Positions 1-8,995 are shown, numbered from the stretch's first letter. The stretch: DNA of 64,000 nucleotides from an uncultured Candidatus Actinomarina sp. (GCA_902626065.1 CACODT010000001.1:1-64000); one strand, 5' to 3'. Notes: generated from the letters alone by a model not told the origin. Numbers and translations: made by a program.

Positions 1-261
1 ATTAATTCGATCAATAATGGTGTTGTTGATTACATCTATATAATTTCACAAATAGATTCGAAATTTGTCATAGTTGCCATGAAAAACGAGAAAGTTATTA
101 AAGATATGAATGTATCTGAACTTGTTATTGAAACTTCTAAAAATTTTGGTGGGGGAGCTTCAAAAGATGAGGTTTTATCAGTAGGTGGGGGTCCCAAAGA
201 TTATTCAATAGATGATACTCTTAAATATATAAAAGAATCTATCCTTAACAATCTCAAGTGA
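1..261 (+). CDS. alaS: Alanyl-tRNA synthetase, C-terminal end (partial)
   Basis: The frame is open from base 1, so the track's ATG at 79 is an internal methionine. The 86 visible residues match the end of the AlaRS DHHA1 (C-Ala) domain: a 'SKFVIVAMKNEKV' strand followed by the glycine-rich 'NFGGGASKDEV' segment that closes the family. AlaRS charges tRNA-Ala in the cytoplasm; the catalytic and editing domains lie upstream of the window. The TGA stop at 259-261 overlaps the GTG start of ruvX. The alaS-ruvX-mltG order is common in Actinobacteria and Firmicutes, which supports the call. Confidence 0.85.
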   Translation: MNSINNGVVDYIYIISQIDSKFVIVAMKNEKVIKDMNVSELVIETSKNFGGGASKDEVLSVGGGPKDYSIDDTLKYIKESILNNLK

Positions 262-632
262 AAAATATAATTGCTATTGATTACGGTGAACGTTACATTG
301 GTCTCGCATTAAAAAAGAATTCAATAACTTCTCCTTATGCTTATAAAGTATTAGATAGCAAATTTATAGATGTTGTAGATGAAATTAAACAAACGCTATT
401 AGAACACAAAATAGATGAAATTGTAATTGGTTATCCAATAGGATTAAATGCTCATAAAACACGCATGAGTAATGTTGTAGATGAATTTATTGAGAATGAT
501 TTAAAATCTATATCAAATATTCCAATACATAAAATTGATGAAAGAATGACTTCAAAATTAACAAATGATAATTCAGTAAGAAATGATGACTTAGCGGCAT
601 TAGAAATACTAAATTCATATCTAAAAATATGA
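258..632 (+). CDS. ruvX: RuvX/YqgF Holliday junction resolvase-like nuclease
   Basis: A 124-residue RNase H-fold protein of normal family length. The first acidic residue lies in 'IAIDYGERYIGLAL' (Asp8), followed by the 'EIVIGYP' strand, the 'IDERMTS' acidic motif near residue 97 and the terminal 'DDLAALEIL' (Asp110/111), which together form the metal site. YqgF proteins act on nucleic acids; roles in pre-16S rRNA 5' maturation and Holliday-junction resolution have both been proposed. The start is GTG at 258 inside the alaS stop (GTGA overlap), and the end overlaps mltG by ATGA, so translation is probably coupled. Confidence 0.88.
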   Translation: MKNIIAIDYGERYIGLALKKNSITSPYAYKVLDSKFIDVVDEIKQTLLEHKIDEIVIGYPIGLNAHKTRMSNVVDEFIENDLKSISNIPIHKIDERMTSKLTNDNSVRNDDLAALEILNSYLKI

Positions 633-1702
633 TTAATTATTACTTTAAAAATCGGCTTGTTATTTCTGTTGTATTTACAATATTTGCAGTATTTATTGCA
701 ATAAATTTTGCCTCTAATATAGCCTCATCAATTGACCAAACAGCGAATATCGTTTCAAATAATAACGATACAGAAGAATCAATTATTTTAATAGATATTC
801 CTCAAGGTTCCTCGGCGGCACAGATTTCTTCAATACTTGCTCAAGAAGGAATTATATCGTCTTCACTAGCTTTTGAAATTTATCTACGGAATGAGAATCT
901 TGGCGATAAATTACGAGCTGGAGAATATGAAATTTCAAACAAATTAGAGTTCGAAGAGATAAGTAATATTTTATTAAAAGGCCCCCCATTAAAAACTTAC
1001 ACAATTACTATTCCGGAAGGACTTTGGATAAATGAAACAATTGAATCTATCTCTTCTCAAACTGGTTACGACGTAGATTTACTTACGAATTCACTGTTAT
1101 CTGGAAATGTCGTAAGTAAATATGTTTATTTAGGTGATGTATCAAAGTTGCAAAATTGGGAAGGTCTTCTATATCCAAACACCTATCAAATAGCTTTAGA
1201 TGCATCTGGTGAAGAAATCTTACAAATTTTAATAAATGAACTCGAAACTGTAATTGATAGATTATTAGTCACCTACTCAATACCAAATTGGATAAATTCT
1301 ACTAATGAACTTTTTGCAGTAGCTAGTCTTGTTGAGGCCGAATCGAAACTACAAGAAGACAGACCACTTGTTTCATCTGTTATAAAAAACCGATTGTATG
1401 ATGATATGTTACTTCAAATTGATGCGATGATACTGTATGCTCTTCAAGAGCGAAAGTCTCAAGTATTACTGATCGATTTACAAGTAGAATCACCGTATAA
1501 CTCATATAAATATACAGGTTTACCGCCTACACCTATTTCTGGATTTGGTGAGCGATCATTAATTGCTGTATTTGAAACACCAGAGACAGATTTTATATAC
1601 TACTTACTGACGGATAAAAATGGAAAAATGTCATTTACAAATGACTACACAGACTTTATTAACATGAAAAATAAAGCAAAAGAGGAAGGTGTAATTCCCT
1701 AA
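629..1702 (+). CDS. mltG: Endolytic murein transglycosylase MltG
   Basis: A 357-residue protein with one N-terminal membrane helix (about residues 9-29, 'RLVISVVFTIFAVFIAINFA') and a periplasmic YceG domain. The catalytic Glu is in 'VASLVEAESKL' near residue 235, followed by the family signature 'NRLYDDMLLQIDAMILYAL' and 'SPYNSYKYTGLPPTPI'. MltG cleaves nascent glycan strands and sets peptidoglycan chain length. The usual histidine of the late 'GxHxF' motif is Met-Ser here ('GKMSF'), a modest deviation. Actinobacteria often carry aro genes between mltG and efp; here efp follows directly with a 1-nt overlap. Confidence 0.9.
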   Translation: MINYYFKNRLVISVVFTIFAVFIAINFASNIASSIDQTANIVSNNNDTEESIILIDIPQGSSAAQISSILAQEGIISSSLAFEIYLRNENLGDKLRAGEYEISNKLEFEEISNILLKGPPLKTYTITIPEGLWINETIESISSQTGYDVDLLTNSLLSGNVVSKYVYLGDVSKLQNWEGLLYPNTYQIALDASGEEILQILINELETVIDRLLVTYSIPNWINSTNELFAVASLVEAESKLQEDRPLVSSVIKNRLYDDMLLQIDAMILYALQERKSQVLLIDLQVESPYNSYKYTGLPPTPISGFGERSLIAVFETPETDFIYYLLTDKNGKMSFTNDYTDFINMKNKAKEEGVIP

Positions 1703-2259
1703 TGGTATCTACAAACGATATGAGACCAGGACAGTCTATATTAGTTGATGGAACTATATATCAGATAATGGATTATGCACATGTTAAACCCGGAAAAGGA
1801 AAGGCTTTTGTTAAAACAAAGCTTAAAAATCTCATTGATGGTGGAATTATAGAAAAAACATTTAGAGCTGATGAAAATGTTGATCAAGCATTTATAGAGA
1901 AACAAGATTTTCAGTATTTATATAATGAATCAGGAAATTTCATATTTATGAACACTGAAAATTATGAACAAATATCATTAGATGCAAGACTCATTGCTGA
2001 AATCGAACTTTTATTAATACCAAATAGCGAGGTAACTATACAAATGTATGAGAATAAGCCATTAAATGTACTCTTACCTTCAAGTGTCGAGTTAAAAGTG
2101 ACAAAAGCAGAACCAGCAGTAAAAGGCGATACTGTAACATCATCAACCAAAACAGTTACTTGTGAAACTGGTTTAGAGGTTGTTGTACCTATGTTCATTG
2201 AAGAAGGTGAGGTAATTAAAATTGACACAAAAGATAATTCCTACATGACAAGGGTTTAA
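1702..2259 (+). CDS. efp: Translation elongation factor P
   Basis: 185 residues, the normal three-domain EF-P length. The modification loop reads 'KPGKGKAFV', placing the conserved Lys at position 32; the KOW-like first domain and two OB-like domains follow. EF-P binds between the P and E sites and relieves stalling at polyproline. No EpmA/EpmB-type modification enzyme is visible in the window, so the state of Lys32 is unknown. The ATG at 1702 shares bases with the mltG stop (TAATG), and nusB follows with the same overlap. Confidence 0.95.
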   Translation: MVSTNDMRPGQSILVDGTIYQIMDYAHVKPGKGKAFVKTKLKNLIDGGIIEKTFRADENVDQAFIEKQDFQYLYNESGNFIFMNTENYEQISLDARLIAEIELLLIPNSEVTIQMYENKPLNVLLPSSVELKVTKAEPAVKGDTVTSSTKTVTCETGLEVVVPMFIEEGEVIKIDTKDNSYMTRV

Positions 2260-2633
2260 TGAAAGATTTTAGACAAGTAACATTTGAAACATTATTTGAA
2301 GAAGGTCTCACGAGTTTAAAAGAAAAAGATTTCAATATATCTTCATTAAGTGAAAATCAAAATCTAAGAGCTAACCAATTGTTTAATAATACAAAACTTA
2401 ACAGTGAGAGAATTGAAAATTCAATCCGCACTTATTCTGATAATTGGAGTTACGAAAGAATAGGTAAAGTAGAATTAATCATTTTAACATTAGGCATTTC
2501 AGAATTAATTATGGATCTATCTCCAACAAAAGTTATTATCTCAGAATGGGTAAAGCTTGCAGATAAACACTCCTCTTCACAGTCAGCAAAATTTGTTAAT
2601 GGAATTCTTGATAAATTATCACAGGAGATTTAA
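2259..2633 (+). CDS. nusB: Transcription antitermination factor NusB
   Basis: A 124-residue all-helical protein. 'RQVTFETLFEEG' matches the NusB N-terminal helix, and 'IGKVELIILTLGISELI' with 'SEWVKLADKHSSSQSAKFVNGILDKL' matches the C-terminal half. NusB binds boxA RNA with NusE (S10) in rRNA antitermination, which is relevant here because boxA-like repeats occur in the rRNA leader and spacer of this window. It is joined by TAATG overlaps to efp and mihF, and this neighbourhood is usual in Actinobacteria. Confidence 0.9.
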   Translation: MKDFRQVTFETLFEEGLTSLKEKDFNISSLSENQNLRANQLFNNTKLNSERIENSIRTYSDNWSYERIGKVELIILTLGISELIMDLSPTKVIISEWVKLADKHSSSQSAKFVNGILDKLSQEI

Positions 2634-2917
2634 TGAGTGACTCATTTATATTAGAGATTAAAAATAAAAGAAAAGAATTTATTAACTCATTTGAAAAAAA
2701 TATTGAGAACATAGATAATGAACTTATAAGAGCAAGAAACGATAATCAATTAAATTCAATAAGAATACATAAATATCTTACAGAAACTGGTGTACTTGGA
2801 AAAGTTAAGACTGCTCGTTTTTTAGATGAAATAGGACTTAATGAAAAGTCAAAATTTTCTGACCTTAACGATGATTATATTGAATCAATCACTATCTATG
2901 TGAAAAACTCATGGTAA
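2633..2917 (+). CDS. mihF: Actinobacterial integration host factor (mIHF)
   Basis: 94 residues. The N-terminal half is a charged helix. The C-terminal part 'IRIHKYLTETGVLGKVKTARFLDEIGL' matches the helix-two-turn-helix of mycobacterial IHF ('LPGVGKVRAxxLMExLGI' in the family). mIHF is a monomeric nucleoid protein unrelated to the HU/IHF dimer fold and is known only from Actinobacteria, so it is a strong taxonomic marker despite the low G+C. The usual short acidic or basic tail is replaced by 'SITIYVKNSW'. It sits directly before gmk, as in Mycobacterium, and overlaps it by 7 nt. Confidence 0.85.
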   Translation: MSDSFILEIKNKRKEFINSFEKNIENIDNELIRARNDNQLNSIRIHKYLTETGVLGKVKTARFLDEIGLNEKSKFSDLNDDYIESITIYVKNSW

Positions 2918-3441
2918 TAATTTTTAGTGGTCCTTCAGGTGTTGGTAAATCAACAATTATTAACAATTTATCAAATGATTTTAATTTTTATTTTTCTACT
3001 TCACATACAACTAGACCAAGAAGGGATTCAGAAATAGAAGGTAAGGATTACTATTTTATATCTGAAGACAAATTTAATTTAATGATAGATAATGATGAAT
3101 TTTTAGAATATGAAAGATACGGCACCTATTATTACGGAACTTCAAAGAAAGAGCTAGAAAGAGATGATGTTATTATTCTTGATCTCGAAGTAAACGGGGC
3201 TACAAAATTATTAAAATCAAATGATTCATATACAGGAATTTTTATAGATATTGATGACAATGTTTTGATTGAAAGATTAAATGAGCGAGGTCATGATGAC
3301 AAGTTTATACAGGAAAGAATGAATTTAGCTAAAGAACAACGTCAATCTATGGATAACTTTGACTATATAATTAAAAATATAGATTTAAAGGCTACTATTA
3401 AAGAAATATTAGATATATTATATGACCTGGAGAAAAAATGA
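2911..3441 (+). CDS. gmk: Guanylate kinase
   Basis: 176 residues, slightly short for the family. The P-loop 'GPSGVGKST' (residues 7-15) comes straight after the start, so there is no N-terminal extension. 'SHTTRPRRDSEIEGKDYYFI' is the GMP-binding lid and loop motif, and 'ILDLEVNGATKL' is the Walker B region. It phosphorylates GMP to GDP in the cytoplasm. The ATG at 2911 lies inside the end of mihF; gmk in turn overlaps rpoZ by ATGA. It complements the GMP reductase at 62127 in guanine nucleotide balance. Confidence 0.95.
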   Translation: MVIIFSGPSGVGKSTIINNLSNDFNFYFSTSHTTRPRRDSEIEGKDYYFISEDKFNLMIDNDEFLEYERYGTYYYGTSKKELERDDVIILDLEVNGATKLLKSNDSYTGIFIDIDDNVLIERLNERGHDDKFIQERMNLAKEQRQSMDNFDYIIKNIDLKATIKEILDILYDLEKK

Positions 3442-3665
3442 TTAAACCACCTATTGAAGAACTTTTAGAAAACTCACCTGGTAGATTTGCTCTTGTTATA
3501 ACATCAGCAAGAAGAGCAAAAGATATTAACTCATACTTTAACCAATTAGGCGAAGGTATTGGAGCATATACACCACCTCAGGTACAAAGTCTTAGTAGAA
3601 AACCACTTACCGTTGCATTTGAGGAAATTGCATCTGGAAAAGTAGAGGTTAGCGAAAAAGAATAA
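3438..3665 (+). CDS. rpoZ: RNA polymerase omega subunit
   Basis: 75 residues. 'PPIEELLENSPGRFALVI' and 'SARRAKDINSYFNQLGEGI' match the actinobacterial omega signature (PPIDELL...KRARQINxYYxQLGEGI), and 'KPLTVAFEEIASGKV' is the usual C-terminal helix. Omega helps beta-prime fold and assemble. It overlaps gmk by ATGA and is followed 4 nt later by coaBC; gmk-rpoZ-coaBC is a conserved actinobacterial order. Confidence 0.92.
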   Translation: MIKPPIEELLENSPGRFALVITSARRAKDINSYFNQLGEGIGAYTPPQVQSLSRKPLTVAFEEIASGKVEVSEKE

Positions 3666-3669
3666 CTCC

Positions 3670-4782
3670 ATGAGCAAAAAAATACTACTTGGTATCACTG
3701 GTAGTATTGCTGCTTCAAAGTCAGAAAAGTTACATAAGTTACTTACAGAAAAATACGAAACTGTTGTCTTTTCAACCGATGAAGGGTTGAAGTATATTTC
3801 TAAAGAATTTCAAACCAAAAATGAAATCTTCCACAGTTGGGATCAATTAGATGGGTCACCTCATATAGAATATGCAAGATGGGCTGATAGTATCGTAATC
3901 TATCCTGCAACAGCAAATTTTATTAGTAAATATGCAAATGGTTTAGCTGATAATTTATTACTTTCTACATTATTGATGTTTGATAAAGAAATTTATGTTG
4001 CTCCAGCAATGCATGAAGAAATGTTCATGGACGATAAAATTCAGTCAAACATTATTGATTTAAACGACAATGTAATATTCTGTGGTCCCCGATATGGAAA
4101 CCTTGATATTGGAGATAAAGGTTTGGGTAGGCTTATCGAACCAATAGAAATGTTTGATATTATATTTAATAAAAAAGAAAAGGTTATTGTAACATCAGGT
4201 CCAACTTCTGAATATCTTGATGATGTTAGAACAATAACAAACAAATCGTCTGGAAAGCAAGGCAGGGCAATTGCTATTGAATTGATGAGTCAAGGATATG
4301 ACGTTGTTTATATTCATTCGAAAGCAATATCTCCTGTTGCAGGTGCAAAAAATATATCATTTGATACTTCAAAAGAATTACAGGAATCAATGAATACTGA
4401 ATCAAATAATGCAAAACATTTATACATGGTTGCTGCTGTATCTGATTTTATTCCAGAAAAAATAGAAGGAAAAATGAAAAGAAGCGAAGGCAATATGACA
4501 TTAAATCTGTCACCAAACGTTGATATAGTAAAAGAGTATAAAGAAAAATATAAAATGATAAATGTAATAAGTTTTTCAGCTCAAACTAATGATGACCTTA
4601 ATTTTGAAAAGATTAATGAAAAAAATTCAGATTTTTTAGTTATTAATAACATAAATGATATTTCATTTGGTTCAGACACCAACAAAGTAACCATCATTAA
4701 TAAAAAAGACAAAGTGTTTGAATCAGAAGAAAAAAATAAACATATCATTGCTCAAGATATCATCAAAAATACGTTGATTTAA
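3670..4782 (+). CDS. coaBC: Bifunctional phosphopantothenoylcysteine decarboxylase / phosphopantothenate-cysteine ligase
   Basis: 370 residues (about 400 is usual). The N-terminal CoaC flavoprotein starts 'KKILLGITGSIAASKS', with the active-site His in 'PHIEYARWADS' (about residue 65), 'YPATANFISKYANGLADN' for FMN and substrate, and the 'PAMHEEM' variant of the PAMNxxM clamp. CoaB begins at about residue 176 with 'VIVTSGPTSEYLDDVR' and 'NKSSGKQG' and has the late 'NDISFGSDTNKVTII' motif. Together they convert 4'-phosphopantothenate to 4'-phosphopantetheine. In relatives metK often separates coaBC from priA; here there is 1 nt between them. Confidence 0.92.
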   Translation: MSKKILLGITGSIAASKSEKLHKLLTEKYETVVFSTDEGLKYISKEFQTKNEIFHSWDQLDGSPHIEYARWADSIVIYPATANFISKYANGLADNLLLSTLLMFDKEIYVAPAMHEEMFMDDKIQSNIIDLNDNVIFCGPRYGNLDIGDKGLGRLIEPIEMFDIIFNKKEKVIVTSGPTSEYLDDVRTITNKSSGKQGRAIAIELMSQGYDVVYIHSKAISPVAGAKNISFDTSKELQESMNTESNNAKHLYMVAAVSDFIPEKIEGKMKRSEGNMTLNLSPNVDIVKEYKEKYKMINVISFSAQTNDDLNFEKINEKNSDFLVINNINDISFGSDTNKVTIINKKDKVFESEEKNKHIIAQDIIKNTLI

Positions 4783-4783
4783 A

Positions 4784-6139
4784 TTGTTTGCTGATGTAGA
4801 AATAATTTCAAATAACACATATAAGTTTCAACTTTTTACTTATTCAATACCTAAAAATCTATCTAATAAAATTGATATAGGCTCATTAGTTTCTGTGAAT
4901 TTTAGAAATAGAAAAAAAACTGCTGTTGTTGTGAATATACATAATAAAAATTTAAAAATTAAAACTTTAAAACCTGTTGAAAGAATTATTAGTAAGTTAG
5001 ATCAAGATCAGTTACTTTTTTTTAAACACGTTGCAGTTTCTTATTACTTAAATATTGGTTTTTTAATATTCAATTTATATAAGGATGTTAATTTTAAATT
5101 AGATAGAAAGATTAAAAATAATTCGTTAAGTATTCACAACAATACAGAGATCGACAATGTGATATCCACAAATTCTAAAAATGTAATCTTTACTCCCTCC
5201 TTAAAATCAACTAAAAATTTACAATCATATCTCACAAAAAAAGGGATAAAAATAAATTTTTATCAAAAAACTGGTGGCAAAGATGAAATTCAAAACGCAT
5301 TAAGTACAGTTAATAAATTTGACAATTGCATACTTCTTGCAAACAATTTTTTAAAAATAAAGCCACATCCAACGACTAATTATCATTTTTTTGATACCAA
5401 TAATTATTCTTACAACTTACCAAAATTTAATTCTTTAAATATCATTGAATTGTCAGTCCTTAAAAATAAATACTTTGGAGGTAATTATCATTATTACAAT
5501 GAATATCCATCTCTTAATTTCTTTAATAAGATTGAACATTATAAAACTCCTGAACTAAGTAATGTACAAATTTATCATGGCAACTCTTTACAAGATTGTA
5601 TTGAATTATTTAAAACAAAGCATACTGATAAAAATTTAAAATTATTTTTTCAAGACGAAATTTTAAATGAATCACTTAATGAATATAAAACTGTAAAAAG
5701 TGAAAATGATTCATACGATTTAAATATATTAGTAAACCCAACAATATCTTTTAAAGGTAAATTAAATTCTGAACGTTTAATTTATCTGTTACGACAAATA
5801 GAAAGATCAAAGCAAAATAATAGTCTTACTATCATACTTACAACAAAAGATATAAATTTGAAAGAGTCCTTAAAGAATTCAAACATAACAAAATGGAGCA
5901 AAGAAGAGCTAGTTTCTAGGAATAAATGGGGACCAAATCTTAATCATAAGGTTTTTAGATTTTCTACCGATTCAATAATTCAATATGAAAATGAATATAT
6001 TTTAGGACCTAAAAAGGTTGATAATCTATATGAATACGAAATCAATATAAATTTATCAAAAGATACTAATTACAATGAAATTACAAATATGTATTCAAAA
6101 CTATTACAGTATGAACCAAGAAAAGTGACTTCTATATAA
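4784..6139 (+). CDS. priA: Degenerate PriA-like primosomal protein (helicase motifs lost)
   Basis: 451 residues against roughly 650-730 for PriA. The N-terminus 'FQLFTYSIPKNL...IGSLVSVNFRNRKKTAVVV' matches the PriA 3'-DNA-binding domain. The C-terminus keeps 'SKEELVSRNKWGPNL' (ELxxRxxxGxPP region) and 'YILGPKKVDNLYEYEI' (vlGPxP..lyryri region). In between I find no Walker A (GKT/S), no DExH and none of the paired zinc-binding cysteines; the protein has only two Cys. Actinobacterial PriA is known to lack an active helicase site, and this version is more reduced still. The start is TTG at 4784, one base after the coaBC stop. Position between coaBC and def-fmt supports the identity. Confidence 0.7.
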   Translation: MFADVEIISNNTYKFQLFTYSIPKNLSNKIDIGSLVSVNFRNRKKTAVVVNIHNKNLKIKTLKPVERIISKLDQDQLLFFKHVAVSYYLNIGFLIFNLYKDVNFKLDRKIKNNSLSIHNNTEIDNVISTNSKNVIFTPSLKSTKNLQSYLTKKGIKINFYQKTGGKDEIQNALSTVNKFDNCILLANNFLKIKPHPTTNYHFFDTNNYSYNLPKFNSLNIIELSVLKNKYFGGNYHYYNEYPSLNFFNKIEHYKTPELSNVQIYHGNSLQDCIELFKTKHTDKNLKLFFQDEILNESLNEYKTVKSENDSYDLNILVNPTISFKGKLNSERLIYLLRQIERSKQNNSLTIILTTKDINLKESLKNSNITKWSKEELVSRNKWGPNLNHKVFRFSTDSIIQYENEYILGPKKVDNLYEYEININLSKDTNYNEITNMYSKLLQYEPRKVTSI

Positions 6140-6633
6140 TGAATGAAATTGTGACTTTTGGTCATCCATCCCTTAAATCTAAATCAGTAAATATAACTGA
6201 ATTTGATGAAGCATTAAAAAAATTATCAGAAAGAATGATAAAAATCATGTATGAAGCACCTGGGGTGGGCTTAGCAGCTCCACAAATAGGTATAAATAAA
6301 AATATTTTTGTATTTGATGCTGGTGAAGGTCCAAAAGTAGCGATAAATCCAAAGAAAATTCAAGTTGAGGGGTCTGCAGTATTTTTAGAGGGGTGTCTTT
6401 CATTACCTGGTTATTATTGGGAAATTGAAAGACCGGAATATTCAAAAATCTTCTGCAAAAATATAAATGGTGAAGATATTACATATGAAGGGGAGGAGCT
6501 TATGGGTAGGGTTCTTCAACATGAATATGACCATTTAAAGGGCAAGCTTTTACTAGCATCTCTATCTAGAAAAGAGAGAAAAGAAGCAATTAAAAAAATT
6601 GCTCTGAATGGGTTTCCAGGAAATGACTTATAA
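6139..6633 (+). CDS. def: Peptide deformylase
   Basis: 164 residues with all three family motifs: 'GVGLAAPQIG' (residues 41-50), 'EGCLSLPG' with the metal-binding Cys near 86, and 'QHEYDHLKG' with the two metal histidines and catalytic Glu near 128-133. It removes the N-formyl group from nascent proteins and so pairs with fmt, which it overlaps. TAATG overlap with priA. Full length and ordinary. Confidence 0.96.
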   Translation: MNEIVTFGHPSLKSKSVNITEFDEALKKLSERMIKIMYEAPGVGLAAPQIGINKNIFVFDAGEGPKVAINPKKIQVEGSAVFLEGCLSLPGYYWEIERPEYSKIFCKNINGEDITYEGEELMGRVLQHEYDHLKGKLLLASLSRKERKEAIKKIALNGFPGNDL

Positions 6634-7435
6634 ATATTTTTTTGGTAGTGACATTAGAAGTATCCCATACTTAAGGAACTTATTAGAAAATTACGATACG
6701 ATAAAAGTCGTCACAACAGAGCCACGGAATACTGGCCGTGGTAGGAAGATTTTAAATAATCCGGTGGAGGATTATTGCAATAGTAATAATATTGAATGTA
6801 CCTACTTTTCAAATTCAAAATATTATGAGGATATGGATTTTGGTATCTGCGTAAGTTTTGGATCTATTTTTTCAAACGATTTTATAAATAGACATCCTTC
6901 AATATTCAATATTCATTTAAGCATATTGCCAAACCTGTTGGGTCCATCCCCAGTTGAAACAACAATATTAAATGGAGATACAGTATTTGGATATACGATT
7001 TTTAAAATCATTAATGAGGTTGATAAAGGCCCAGTTCTTTTTAAAAATCAAATTGATATTGTTAACAATTATTCTTCAAATGTATATAAAGAATTAGCTG
7101 AAGATTTTAAAATAAATTTTGGTAACATCGACTTTAATTCATCATTGAAGGATCAAGTCGGTGAAGTAACAAGAAGTTATAAATTCACCAAAAATGATTA
7201 TTTAATAACTAAACAAGATTCACTACTAAAGGCAAAAAATAAAATAAAAGCTTTTGATGTTTTAGGTCCAGCTTTTATAAAGTACGAATCAAAAATAATT
7301 AAAATTCATAAATATACTGAAGGTAATTCAAATTTTACATATGAATTAAAAGATGGAATCTTAAATTTAGATGAAATAACGCCTGAAGGGAAAAAAAGAA
7401 TGAAAGCAAATGATTATATGCGTGGGCTTCAATGA
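6623..7435 (+). CDS. fmt: Methionyl-tRNA formyltransferase
   Basis: 270 residues from the ATG at 6623. I prefer this to the track start at 6608 because the family begins right at the 'YKYFFGSD' strand and 'cagga' lies just upstream. The catalytic triad is present as 'FNIHLSILP' (Asn, His) and 'INEVDKGPVLF' (Asp). The substrate loop 'RNTGRGRK' is kept, but the second Gly of the HxSLLPxxRG motif region reads 'NLLGPSPVE'. It formylates Met-tRNAfMet using 10-formyl-THF. It is somewhat short (310 usual), with a reduced C-terminal OB domain. It overlaps def by 11 nt and rpe by ATGA. Confidence 0.9.
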   Translation: MTYKYFFGSDIRSIPYLRNLLENYDTIKVVTTEPRNTGRGRKILNNPVEDYCNSNNIECTYFSNSKYYEDMDFGICVSFGSIFSNDFINRHPSIFNIHLSILPNLLGPSPVETTILNGDTVFGYTIFKIINEVDKGPVLFKNQIDIVNNYSSNVYKELAEDFKINFGNIDFNSSLKDQVGEVTRSYKFTKNDYLITKQDSLLKAKNKIKAFDVLGPAFIKYESKIIKIHKYTEGNSNFTYELKDGILNLDEITPEGKKRMKANDYMRGLQ

Positions 7436-8022
7436 AAATATCAGCTAGTATTCAGGCATCAAATATATATAATCTTCTTGATGAATTGGATAATTACAAA
7501 GATAGTTTTGATCAATTACATGTAGATATTACAGACGGCAATTTCACAGATAATATATCATTACCAGTGGCAATTATTGAGTACATCAAAACCAACACAG
7601 AATATGTTGTTGATACACATTTGATGTTAAATAACAACGAGTTATTTACTAGTAAAGCGTTTGAATTTGGTTCAGATATAGTAACTGTACATTGTGAAAC
7701 CACATCACCTGAATTATTTAGTTCACTAGTTAATAAATATAATAAGGTTGGAATAGGCATATTACCGAGTACGAATATAAGTATGTTATCTGATTACATT
7801 GACAAAGCACATAGTGTACTGCTGCTTACAGTAAATCCCGGGTTTTCAAATCAAAATAAATCTGTAAATTTATTAGATAGAATAACTGAATTTAAAAACA
7901 CCTATCCAAATTACTCTAATTTATTAATTGTTGATGGAGGCGTTAAAAATGAAGAATTACAAACCTTGAGGGATTTAAAAGTTGATATAGCTGTTCAGGG
8001 AGGAGCTATATTTGCTAAATAG
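7432..8022 (+). CDS. rpe: Ribulose-phosphate 3-epimerase
   Basis: A 196-residue TIM barrel. 'DQLHVDITDGNFTDN' carries the metal His and Asp (the usual 'DVMDG' Met is Thr), 'VDTHLML' has the second metal His, 'LLTVNPGFSNQ' is the phosphate loop region, and 'LIVDGGVKNE' holds the catalytic Asp. It interconverts ribulose-5-P and xylulose-5-P. Ribulose-5-P is also the substrate of RibB, which fits its place at the head of the riboflavin genes. Slightly short (about 215-220 usual). Confidence 0.9.
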   Translation: MKISASIQASNIYNLLDELDNYKDSFDQLHVDITDGNFTDNISLPVAIIEYIKTNTEYVVDTHLMLNNNELFTSKAFEFGSDIVTVHCETTSPELFSSLVNKYNKVGIGILPSTNISMLSDYIDKAHSVLLLTVNPGFSNQNKSVNLLDRITEFKNTYPNYSNLLIVDGGVKNEELQTLRDLKVDIAVQGGAIFAK

Positions 8023-8995
8023 TCTTCAATATCTCAATTTTTCTGAGCATATGATTGAAGCAATTAAATTTGCACTTAGATATGATCCATCTCCTAATCC
8101 AAGAGTCGGTGCTGTGCTGGTTGATAAAAATAATAAAATAAAAAAAATAACTGCTCATAAAGAAAAAGATCAAGATCATGCTGAATATAATCTATTTAAA
8201 AATTCAGATATTTCAAAAAATGATACTTTGTATGTTACATTAGAACCTTGTTTTCATGAAGATACTTCACCATCTTGCGCAAATGCTGTCTTGGCAACAC
8301 AAATACAAAATATTGTTGTTGGGGATATTGATCGTGATGAAAGAACTAATGGTAAAGGTATCGAACTTTTAAAGAACGAAAATTTAAATGTATCTATTGA
8401 AAATGGTGTAAATGATTTTTTAAATCCTGGCTACAAAATGAAAAATGATAAACCATATCTCATAGGTAAGGTAGCGACTTCAGCAGATCATATAATTTAC
8501 AATGAAAAAAAGAAGTATATTACCAATACAAATTCATTAGAAATTACCCATTATTTAAGAGCAACCGTTGATTCCGTCATAATTGGAAAAAATACATTAA
8601 AAATTGACAACCCAAAGTTGAGTGTTCGTCTAGATTATGAATATAAAAATCCTCAACCAATTGTTTTGTGGGGAAATGACACTAAAGAGCTAAAAAAATA
8701 TTCAAGTTTATATAATAATTTTATATTTTATGTTGAGAATGATGAAGATTCATTTAGTAGCTTTTTAGAGAGACATTCTATAAAAAGTGGATTAGTTGAA
8801 GGTGGTAATTCTATTTTGTCTTATTTTTTAAATGAAGATATGATTGATGAATTTTATTATTTCAAGTCTTCAGATAGCCTTGAAAGTGGATTAAAAATTG
8901 ATAATACAATTGAGGAATATATCAGTAATAACTTTAACTCTATTCAAAAATATCCCATTAATGATAATCTATTAACTACTTATACTAATAAGTAA
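8012..8995 (+). CDS. ribD: Riboflavin biosynthesis deaminase/reductase RibD
   Basis: 327 residues. The N-terminal cytidine-deaminase-like domain has 'HAEYNL' (His about 56, Glu about 58) and the zinc pair 'EPCFHEDTSPSC'. The C-terminal reductase domain starts near residue 150 ('PYLIGKVATSADHI') with 'VIIGKNTLKIDNPKLSVR' and 'SGLVEGGNSIL'. It carries out the second and third steps of riboflavin synthesis. The start is TTG at 8012 inside the end of rpe, supported by a strong 'GGGAGGAG' ribosome-binding site about 7 nt upstream; no ATG fits as well. Confidence 0.92.
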   Translation: MLNSLQYLNFSEHMIEAIKFALRYDPSPNPRVGAVLVDKNNKIKKITAHKEKDQDHAEYNLFKNSDISKNDTLYVTLEPCFHEDTSPSCANAVLATQIQNIVVGDIDRDERTNGKGIELLKNENLNVSIENGVNDFLNPGYKMKNDKPYLIGKVATSADHIIYNEKKKYITNTNSLEITHYLRATVDSVIIGKNTLKIDNPKLSVRLDYEYKNPQPIVLWGNDTKELKKYSSLYNNFIFYVENDEDSFSSFLERHSIKSGLVEGGNSILSYFLNEDMIDEFYYFKSSDSLESGLKIDNTIEEYISNNFNSIQKYPINDNLLTTYTNK

